From the NCBI GenBank assembly GCA_040882285.1, contig JBBEBQ010000025.1:62001-126000 (forward strand): a DNA stretch of 64,000 nucleotides, given 5' to 3'. How positions within the stretch are numbered: position 1 is the first letter of the stretch; each line of letters starts with the position of its first letter. A program made the translations under genes and the position numbers. Below are positions 16,258-22,614 of this stretch, piece by piece. This stretch comes from Gemmatimonadaceae bacterium. Lineage in GTDB: Bacteria > Gemmatimonadota > Gemmatimonadetes > Gemmatimonadales > Gemmatimonadaceae. A model generated the notes under the pieces. That model ran no database searches. It worked only from the letters and a program-made list of their open reading frames with translations, and was not told the DNA's origin.

Positions 16258-16881
16258 ATGACACGGAAACACTCTCGCAGGAAGCAGGAAGAAGCGGAAG
16301 CCGAGATGCTGGAGCAGGAGCCGTTCGGCGAAGCGCCGCCTCCTTCGGCGTCACCGGCCCCGGACGACGAAGCGGCGCCGAACGAATGGCGGTCGGGCGG
16401 CGGCGCCGTGGACGTGGAGCCGCCGGGCGCGGCCAGCCGGCCCGCTCCCGTCGACGAGCACCGCGAGAAGTACCTGCGCCTCGCGGCCGAGTACGACAAC
16501 TACAGGAAGCGCAGCCTCAAGGAGCGCGAGGAGGCCGAGTCGCGGGGACAGCGCGACCTGGTCAAGCAGCTCATCGAAGCGCTGGACGATCTCGCCCGCT
16601 TCGCGCACGTGGACCCCGCCGTCACCGATCCCACCACGATCGTCGAGGGCGTGCAGATGGTGGAGCGAAAGGTGATGAAGACGCTCAACGCCGCCGGGCT
16701 CGAGATCGTGAACCCCGTGGACGAGCAGTTCGATCCCGCGCGGCACGAGGCGGTGTCGACCGAGCCGGCGGTGGCGGAGGAGGACGATCACACGGTAGCG
16801 CGCGTGTATCAGCCGGGCTACGTGTTCAACGGCCAGCTCCTGCGTCCCGCGCGCGTGGTCGTGCGGCAGTGGAACGGCTGA
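16258..16881 (+). CDS. grpE: Nucleotide exchange factor GrpE
   Basis: The 207-residue partner of DnaK has an acidic, Pro-rich disordered N-terminus of about 65 residues. A long helix follows containing KYLRLAAEYDNYRKR, then the beta-domain ending in VYQPGYVFNGQLLRPARVVV, the standard GrpE C-terminus. dnaJ follows after 18 bases. dnaK is not in the window, and no CIRCE operator (TTAGCACTC-N9-GAGTGCTAA) was seen upstream. Confidence 0.95.
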   Translation: MTRKHSRRKQEEAEAEMLEQEPFGEAPPPSASPAPDDEAAPNEWRSGGGAVDVEPPGAASRPAPVDEHREKYLRLAAEYDNYRKRSLKEREEAESRGQRDLVKQLIEALDDLARFAHVDPAVTDPTTIVEGVQMVERKVMKTLNAAGLEIVNPVDEQFDPARHEAVSTEPAVAEEDDHTVARVYQPGYVFNGQLLRPARVVVRQWNG

Positions 16882-16899
16882 CGCAACCAGCTCCCTGAC

Positions 16900-18000
16900 A
16901 TGGCGCAGAAGGATTTCTACGCGGTCCTGGGACTGACCTCGAAGGCGACCGCCGACGAGATCAAGAAGGCGTACCGCAAGCTCGCTAAGCAGTACCACCC
17001 GGACGCGAACAGCAGCGATCCGAAGGCCGCCGAGCGGTTCAAGGAGATCTCGGAGGCGCACAACGTCCTCGGCGATCCGGAGAAGCGGAAGAAGTACGAC
17101 GAGATGCGCAGTCTCGGCGCATTCGACGGCTTCACCCGCGGGCGGCGCGGCGCGTCGCAGCCGCGCGGCGGCTCGTCGATCAACTTCGAGGACTTCGACA
17201 TCGGCGGTCTGGGCGGGCTCGGTGACCTGTTCGGCTCGATGTTCGGCGGCGGGGCGAAGCAGCGGTCGCGCGCCCCCGAGCAGGGGCAGTCGGTGGAGAC
17301 GATGCTCGACGTCCCGTTCCGGACAGCCGTACTCGGCGGCAAGGTGCCGGTGGAGATGGAGGTGAGCGAGCAGTGCGCGACCTGCGGCGGCACGGGCGGC
17401 GCGCCGGGCAGCTCCGCGAAGGTTTGCGCCGAGTGCAATGGACGCGGGGTGTTGTCGTTCGCGCAGGGCGGGTTCGCGGTGAACCGGCCCTGCCCAGTGT
17501 GTCTCGGCAAGGGACAGGTCCCGTCGGAGCCGTGCAGGACGTGCGCGGGCCGCGGCGAGATCAGCAGCCGGAAGAAGGTGCTCATCACCGTTCCGCCGGG
17601 AACCGACACCGGCTCGAAGATCCGGATGAAAGGGCAGGGCGGGCGCGGACGGAACGGCGGTCCGGCCGGCGACCTCGTCATCGTGTTCAAGGTGAAGCCC
17701 GACAGGTTCTACACGCGCGAAGGGCTCGATCTCGTGGCCAAGGTGCCGATCAACATCGCGCAGGCGACGCTGGGCTCGAAGATCAACGTGAAGTCGATCG
17801 ACGGAAAGAAGGTGAGTCTGCGGATCCCCGCCGGCACGCCGGCCGGCAAGCGGTTCCGGGTGCGGGGACTGGGAGTGCAGAAGGACACCGCGCGCGGGGA
17901 TCTGATGGTCGAGGTGAGCGTGTCGGTGCCGGAGGAGCTGTCAGCGGAGCAGAAGAAGGCGATGGAGGATTTCGCGGCGGCGGGAGGGTTGAAGTACTAG
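16900..18000 (+). CDS. dnaJ: Chaperone protein DnaJ
   Basis: The 366-residue class I J-protein has a J domain with the HPD motif near residues 33-35 (YHPDANSSD). A short Gly/Phe region follows (GGLGGLGDLFGSMFGGG). The zinc domain has four CxxCxGxG-type repeats (CATCGG, CAECNG, CPVCLG, CRTCAG) between about residues 155 and 220. The substrate-binding C-terminal domains are complete. It stimulates DnaK ATPase and delivers clients. An inverted repeat begins 20 bases downstream. Confidence 0.95.
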   Translation: MAQKDFYAVLGLTSKATADEIKKAYRKLAKQYHPDANSSDPKAAERFKEISEAHNVLGDPEKRKKYDEMRSLGAFDGFTRGRRGASQPRGGSSINFEDFDIGGLGGLGDLFGSMFGGGAKQRSRAPEQGQSVETMLDVPFRTAVLGGKVPVEMEVSEQCATCGGTGGAPGSSAKVCAECNGRGVLSFAQGGFAVNRPCPVCLGKGQVPSEPCRTCAGRGEISSRKKVLITVPPGTDTGSKIRMKGQGGRGRNGGPAGDLVIVFKVKPDRFYTREGLDLVAKVPINIAQATLGSKINVKSIDGKKVSLRIPAGTPAGKRFRVRGLGVQKDTARGDLMVEVSVSVPEELSAEQKKAMEDFAAAGGLKY

Positions 18001-18019
18001 CGCGAGATTCCGAAAAGCA

Positions 18020-18071
18020 GGGTTCGGGCAACAGGTTTCTGGTTCTGGGTTTTCGGTTAACTGACCGGTTG
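18020..18071 (+). repeat. Left inverted repeat of the four-helix-bundle unit
   Basis: About 52 bases beginning GGGTTCGGGCAACAGG and ending GACCGGTTG are repeated in inverted form at 18581-18632, with about 80 percent identity by eye and one gap. GGTTNNN-type units recur about every 7 bases. It starts 20 bases after the dnaJ stop. Confidence 0.75.
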
Positions 18072-18174
18072 CAAGGTGACCCGGTCAAGGGTTCATGGTG
18101 TCGGTCGGAATGCTCCGGTTGTGTGCAGGATTGATTGGTTAGATACGGAGCGGTGCGTTCCGAGACTTTTCGGA

Positions 18175-18591
18175 ATGCAGGATCACCGTAAGCTGCGCGT
18201 CTGGAAACACGCCCACGAGCTTGCACTCGTGGTGCGCGCAGCTACGAAAAGTTTTCCTTCGACCGGATACGGGTCGCTTCAGTCGCAGACGGTGCGGGCT
18301 GCGGAATCGATCGTGTTCAACATCGCCGAAGGTTGCGGCGCGGGGTCCCAGCGGGAATTTGCGCGCTTCCTTGGCATCGGCATCAAGTCCACTTTTGAGC
18401 TTGAAGCTGAGTGCGAGCTCGCCAAGGACTATGGCGTGTTGAGCGCGCCGGCCTGGGAAGATCTCTCGCAGCAAATCGGCAGCGCGCGGCGCATGCTCTT
18501 CGCCTTGAGAAACAAAGTCCTCCTTTCCCCCCACGCGGCACGCATGAACCTCAAACCTTCAACCGCTAACCGTGAACCGTCCACCAATTAG
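18175..18591 (+). CDS. Four-helix-bundle protein (S23/IVS type)
   Basis: The 138-residue product has the typical opening DHRKLRVWKHAHELALVV, then SLQSQTVRAAESIVFNIAEG and the conserved EFARFLGIGIKSTFELE. This family occurs inside 23S rRNA intervening sequences and also as stand-alone genes, and is related in fold to the Avd accessory proteins of diversity-generating retroelements. No 23S sequence or reverse transcriptase is nearby. Start ATG 18175 is chosen by family alignment. The last residues (NLKPSTANREPSTN) are encoded by the heptamer repeats of the right arm. The flanking inverted repeats suggest a mobile unit. Confidence 0.88.
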   Translation: MQDHRKLRVWKHAHELALVVRAATKSFPSTGYGSLQSQTVRAAESIVFNIAEGCGAGSQREFARFLGIGIKSTFELEAECELAKDYGVLSAPAWEDLSQQIGSARRMLFALRNKVLLSPHAARMNLKPSTANREPSTN

Positions 18592-18632
18592 TTAACCGGA
18601 CACCTGGAACCAAGAACCTGTTGCCCGGACCC
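18581..18632 (-). repeat. Right inverted repeat of the four-helix-bundle unit
   Basis: This is the reverse complement of the left arm: on the minus strand it reads GGGTCCGGGCAACAGG and ends near GGTTAACTAATTGGTGG. Further minus-strand heptamers (ACGGTTC, ACGGTTA, GCGGTTG, AAGGTTT) continue inside the unit to about 18545, so this arm overlaps the end of the coding region. Confidence 0.75.
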
Positions 18633-18639
18633 GTTTTTA

Positions 18640-19731
18640 TCAGGGCTCGACGACAACGGTTGCTTTCATCTGCGGGTGCGGCTCGCAATGGTAGGGAAAC
18701 GACCCAGCCTGGGTGAACCGGTACGTGAACCTCCCGCCCTGATTGACGAACCCGCTCCCCCAGCTCTTGTCGTCCGCGGTCACCGTGTGCGCCAGCGGAT
18801 CGCCGTTCACCCATTCGACCGTCTGCCCGACCTTGATGCGCAGCGTAGCCGGCGAGAACGCGAGGTCCTTGATGTTCACCCGCACTGTCGCACCTTCGGC
18901 CAGCTCCGCGGCCGGCTGGGGTGTGGGCGCGCTTCTGCGGAATATCCGCGACCACTGGGAAGCGGTGCCGAGGGGCGCGACGAAGGCGAAGCCGTACCGG
19001 ACCGGCTCCGGTCCGTACGCCTTCTTCCGCGACGTTCCCTGGAGGGTCACCGCTCCTCCGTTCGTGGCGTGGAACGAGAAGTGGTGGCGGGTGCCGGGAA
19101 ACGCGAACGCGATCGCGCCGCTCCACACGGTTCCCATCGTGTCCGGAGTGAAAGCGCGGCCGACGTCGCCGGCGAGCGCGAGATATTCGGTGAGATGGAA
19201 GACGGCGCCGGCGGCGCCGGCGAATCCGCCGTCGCCGGTACCGAACGCGTCGGAGAACGCGCGCGCCTCGCCCACGAGCGAGACGAACCCCGCGCGCGCC
19301 CGCGTGGTGATCGCGCCGTCGAAGCTGTTGGCCGCGGTATTGTAGGCGAATAGAGCGCTGATCGCGCCGCGGTTGCCCGACGGCCCGCGATACGCTGCCC
19401 ACCATTGCGTCTCGTTGCCGCCGATGCTTTCGGCGCTCACCTCGCTGTTCGACGTGTAGTCGAGCCCGAGCGCGAGCCGGCTGCCGAGCGCGGTGCCGAA
19501 GGTCATCGTCGGAATGCTGATCAGCTCGTCGCCCCCTTCGACCAGCTCGAAGCGGTGCGACAGGATCAGGGCCGGCTGCCACCTGTCCAGGGTCCAGGCC
19601 GGGCGCGTATTGGGGGTGTAATCAATGAGTCGCTGGCCGGCGAGCGACGCCGGCGCCGCGGCCAGCAGTGCCAGCGCGGCGACGCGGACGCCGCGCGCTG
19701 CGCGGCGTCCGCCTGAGTGGATTTCCGTCAT
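18640..19731 (-). CDS. Exported protein with C-terminal cupredoxin domain
   Basis: The 363-residue protein starts at an ATG overlapping the upstream cupredoxin stop (ATGA), so the two are translationally coupled. A signal peptide ending near PASLAGQ is followed by about 250 residues of alternating aromatic and small residues that look like an outer-membrane beta-barrel or a large beta-domain. The last 85 residues form a plastocyanin-like domain (FSPATLRIKVGQTVEW). Its copper ligands are visible: His in LAHTVT, then Cys, His and Met in YHCEPHPQM. It may receive electrons from, or pass copper to, the lipoprotein encoded just upstream. Confidence 0.78.
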   Translation of the reverse strand: MTEIHSGGRRAARGVRVAALALLAAAPASLAGQRLIDYTPNTRPAWTLDRWQPALILSHRFELVEGGDELISIPTMTFGTALGSRLALGLDYTSNSEVSAESIGGNETQWWAAYRGPSGNRGAISALFAYNTAANSFDGAITTRARAGFVSLVGEARAFSDAFGTGDGGFAGAAGAVFHLTEYLALAGDVGRAFTPDTMGTVWSGAIAFAFPGTRHHFSFHATNGGAVTLQGTSRKKAYGPEPVRYGFAFVAPLGTASQWSRIFRRSAPTPQPAAELAEGATVRVNIKDLAFSPATLRIKVGQTVEWVNGDPLAHTVTADDKSWGSGFVNQGGRFTYRFTQAGSFPYHCEPHPQMKATVVVEP

Positions 19732-20111
19732 TGGACTACGACTGATCCGTTCATTCCCCCGTGCAGCGTGCAGCTGAAGTTGAACGTGCCGGCCGTGCCG
19801 AACGTGCGCTGGTTGCTTCCGGAGCTGTGATCGCCGATGTTGGCCGGCGCGCCCGTAGTCGCCGCGAAGGTGACGTTGTGCGTGATCCCACTGGTGTTGT
19901 TCCATGTGACCGTGCCGTTGACCGCGATCGTCACGCTGGCCGGGGCGAAGGAAGCCGCGCCCATGGTAAACGTCGATCCGGACGGCGGTGGCGGTGGTGG
20001 AGGAGGTGGAGGGGGTGGGGGAGTTATGTCGCCGCCCCCTCCACCGCCGCACGCAAGAACCGCGCTGAAGACCATTGCTCTCAACGACCACGGACGAAGT
20101 GCTGACATCAT
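19728..20111 (-). CDS. Cupredoxin (plastocyanin-like) lipoprotein
   Basis: The 127-residue protein starts at the first of two ATG codons after a GGAGG site. A type II signal peptide ends in a lipobox (VLAC, residues 19-22), followed by a poly-Gly and then a long poly-Pro linker. The blue-copper domain follows (FAPASVTIAVNGTVTWNN), with ligands His in ITHNVTF, then Cys, His and Met in FSCTLHGGM. Such proteins carry electrons or copper at the membrane surface. It is the first gene of a two-gene operon and is divergent from an AraC-type regulator. Confidence 0.85.
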   Translation of the reverse strand: MMSALRPWSLRAMVFSAVLACGGGGGGDITPPPPPPPPPPPPPSGSTFTMGAASFAPASVTIAVNGTVTWNNTSGITHNVTFAATTGAPANIGDHSSGSNQRTFGTAGTFNFSCTLHGGMNGSVVVQ

Positions 20112-20146
20112 GGATGTTCCTCCTGTGTGGTTTACCGGAGCAGAAT

Positions 20147-20168
20147 ACCGCCGCAGGCCCGCGGCGGT
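20147..20168. promoter_or_regulatory. Inverted repeat in the divergent cupredoxin/araC interval
   Basis: A perfect 8-base palindrome, ACCGCCGC and GCGGCGGT, is separated by 6 bases. It lies about 36 bases upstream of the cupredoxin start and about 90 bases upstream of the AraC-type start. It could be an operator or a transcript hairpin. The role is inferred only from position. Confidence 0.4.
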
Positions 20169-20257
20169 CTTGTAGGACACGCCGGACGTTGGACGCGCGT
20201 GACCCTCGGCCAATTCGGCTGTTGCGCGGGCACGAGCGATGCTGCGATGTTGCAGAC

Positions 20258-21088
20258 GTGAGCACCAACGGCTCGGACCTGGATCGCGCTGCGCGCTACC
20301 GCTCGCGGATGATGAGCGTGCCCGGCTTCTCGCTGTACCGGGGCGTCCATCCGCAGGGGACGGAGCTGCCCAGGCACATGCACGACGACCCCACGTTGTG
20401 TTACGTGCTGCGCGGCCGCTTCACGGAATACGTGGGCGGGCAGGCGGTGGACTGCCTGTCGGACTCGCTCAAGGTGACGCCCGCCGGCGAGACCCACTGG
20501 AACCGGTTCGGCGCGAGCGAAACGCACGGGCTTCGAATCGACGTGGACCGCCGCCGCTTCGTTGACTCCCGTCCCATTCACCAGCTGCTCGACGAGCGCA
20601 TTCACGTATCCGGCGCGCACGCCGGCAGCATCGTCAACCGGCTGCTCGCCGAGCTCGATGCCGGCGACGAGTCCGCGGCGATCGCGATCGAGGGGCTGCT
20701 GCTCGAGCTACTCGCGACGCTCGCGCGGGAACCCATGCCCGTGAGCCCGGCGGACATGCCGCGCTGGCTGCACGAGGCGGACGAGATGATTCGCGAGCTC
20801 TACCCGTCCAAGATCGCGCTCAGCGGAGTGGCACGGGCAGTCGGTGTGGCACCGGCGACGCTAGCGAGAAGCTACCGGTCGGCTTTCCGGATCACGGTAG
20901 GGGAGCGCATCCGGCAGCTGCGGATCGAGCGCGCCGTGCGCGACCTGCTGGAGAGCGAAGAGCCGCTGTCCTCGGTTGCGCTGCGCGCCGGGTTCTACGA
21001 CCAGAGTCATTTCACGAATCTTTTCAAGCGGCGCTTCGGGGTGACTCCGGCGCAGTACCGGCTCGCCGCGAATCGCCGGGTGGGCTGA
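20258..21088 (+). CDS. AraC-family transcriptional regulator
   Basis: The 276-residue protein has an N-terminal cupin-like sensor (PRHMHDDPTLCYVLRG, then VTPAGETHWNRFG). Its C-terminal AraC DNA-binding domain has two helix-turn-helix motifs (ALSGVARAVGVAPATLARSYR, and LSSVALRAGFYDQSHFTNLFKRRFGVTP). The GTG at 20258 is the most likely start, though the ribosome site is weak and ATG at about 20309 is possible. It is divergent from the cupredoxin operon, so control of that operon is plausible but unproven. The clustered His and Cys residues in the sensor could bind metal. Confidence 0.85.
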   Translation: MSTNGSDLDRAARYRSRMMSVPGFSLYRGVHPQGTELPRHMHDDPTLCYVLRGRFTEYVGGQAVDCLSDSLKVTPAGETHWNRFGASETHGLRIDVDRRRFVDSRPIHQLLDERIHVSGAHAGSIVNRLLAELDAGDESAAIAIEGLLLELLATLAREPMPVSPADMPRWLHEADEMIRELYPSKIALSGVARAVGVAPATLARSYRSAFRITVGERIRQLRIERAVRDLLESEEPLSSVALRAGFYDQSHFTNLFKRRFGVTPAQYRLAANRRVG

Positions 21089-21103
21089 CGCGGTTGTTTC
21101 CAG

Positions 21104-21142
21104 AAAAAAAGGCCGGCAAGACTTTCGTCTTGCCGGCCTTTG
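21104..21142. terminator. Bidirectional terminator between convergent genes
   Basis: A perfect 12-base stem, GGCCGGCAAGAC with GTCTTGCCGGCC, closes a TTTC loop. It has an A-run on the left and a T-rich right side. It separates the AraC gene from the convergent SusD gene. Confidence 0.88.
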
Positions 21143-21162
21143 TCATTTCCGAAGCTCGCTAG

Positions 21163-22614
21163 CTACGGCGCGCACGGAACCGACAGTCCGCGCGCATCGC
21201 ACTCCGATGCCGGGACCAACATGTTCGGATGGATGACGTCGCCCGCCCTGTCCAGCGGCAACGTGGCCGTTCGGCCGTACCGTCGGGCGTCGATCCAGCG
21301 CGTGCCCTGCTGCCACAGCAGCGAGTACAGCCGGTTGTAGAGCAGCTCCGTCACGAACGCCGCATCGCTACTGACGATGGTGAGGCTCGACGCTGGCAAC
21401 CCGCCGGCGTGCTGCCGGACGAGGTTTATGTCGTCGATTGCGCCGAGCTTGTTGGCGGTGTTCCACCGGATCTCAGCGCGGAGCAGCAGCAGCTCCTCGT
21501 TGGTGATCCAGGGAATGTCGGCGCCGGTGTTGGCCGCCGCTGGATCCGACGTGCTGTTGTACATGACCGGCTTGTGTGTGCCGGTCAGCTCGTTCAACGT
21601 GCGCGACCGCCCCGCGTCCATCGTCTTCGTGGTGAGGCGCAGGTCGGGCGGGCCGTCGCTACGGAGCTGCGCTCCGGTCACGACGGATGGATGGATCCAG
21701 TACGTGTTCGAGCTGAGCGCGGCCGTGACGGGGTTGGACAGTTCTCCCGCCGAGCCGGTGTAACCGAAGTACACTCCGTTCGCGAGCGAGCCCGGGAGCC
21801 CGGCCGTCGTCACGAACGATGCTCCGATCGCGGTGTTGGCCTCGGCCCAGCATGCCGAGCAGCTGTTGAACGTCGCCCGATGAACGAGTACGTCCGCCGC
21901 CAGCGCACGGTTGAACTGCAGGAACGTGGCGGGCGTCGTGAACCCGGTGTAACCGGGCACGAAGGTGAACGGGAATGCAGCTCCGCTGGCCTGGAGCTCC
22001 GCCGCGGCCTCATTCAGCAGCGTGGTGGCTGCCGCCATCGCGTCGGCGAACGGGACGAACGGTGCGGGATCGTCCGAGATGGCCCGGTCCACGTCGATCG
22101 GAATCCCCGTGGCGCCGCTGCGCACGGCCAGCCGGAAGAGGTGGTACGCCTTATACGTCTTGGCGAAGCCGGATGAGGCGCTCAGCTCGGCGGCGCTCAG
22201 ACCGGTCGAATTGGCGAGAGCCGCGAGGTACGTGTTGATCGTTCGGATCGCCTGGTACTTGCCGAGCCAGGCGCCGCCTGATCGGCCGCCCGCGTCCTGC
22301 GGGCCGCGGATCTGCTCGCCCGTCTCGCGGGGGTCGTTGCCCAGGAGATTGTAGCCCTCGCGTCCGTAGATCGAATAGAACTCGAGCTCCGTGGGGAGGT
22401 CGTTGAAGGCCTGGATCTGAACGCCGGTCGCGTTCCGCGCCAGCACCGCGCGCGTCGGCGCCGCGGTCAACGCGTCCTGCGTGGGCGCGTTCGTGTCCTG
22501 TACGTTGAAGTCACGGCAGGAGGCGAGCGAGATGGCTCCCACCAGCACGACGCCTGCGCTGCGGGCGCGCATACCCACGCGCGCGCCCTGTATCCGTCGA
22601 AGTATGGAAGTCAT
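21163..22614 (-). CDS. SusD/RagB-family outer-membrane lipoprotein
   Basis: The 483-residue protein has a type II signal peptide ending at SLASC (lipobox Cys near residue 33) and then the SusD-like helical fold. Typical features are FNDLPTELEFYSIYGREGYN early, TYKAYHLFRLAV in the middle, and the C-terminal block ELLYNRLYSLLWQQGTRWIDARRYGR. SusD lipoproteins cap the SusC channel and capture glycans, peptides or other ligands. The ATG overlaps the SusC stop (ATGA). No glycosidase gene is adjacent, so the substrate is unknown. Confidence 0.92.
   Translation of the reverse strand: MTSILRRIQGARVGMRARSAGVVLVGAISLASCRDFNVQDTNAPTQDALTAAPTRAVLARNATGVQIQAFNDLPTELEFYSIYGREGYNLLGNDPRETGEQIRGPQDAGGRSGGAWLGKYQAIRTINTYLAALANSTGLSAAELSASSGFAKTYKAYHLFRLAVRSGATGIPIDVDRAISDDPAPFVPFADAMAAATTLLNEAAAELQASGAAFPFTFVPGYTGFTTPATFLQFNRALAADVLVHRATFNSCSACWAEANTAIGASFVTTAGLPGSLANGVYFGYTGSAGELSNPVTAALSSNTYWIHPSVVTGAQLRSDGPPDLRLTTKTMDAGRSRTLNELTGTHKPVMYNSTSDPAAANTGADIPWITNEELLLLRAEIRWNTANKLGAIDDINLVRQHAGGLPASSLTIVSSDAAFVTELLYNRLYSLLWQQGTRWIDARRYGRTATLPLDRAGDVIHPNMLVPASECDARGLSVPCAP

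Noticed and set aside
18175-18591. Diversity-generating retroelement accessory (Avd) reading of the four-helix-bundle gene
   Set aside because: No reverse transcriptase, template repeat or variable repeat is nearby, so only the general family is called.
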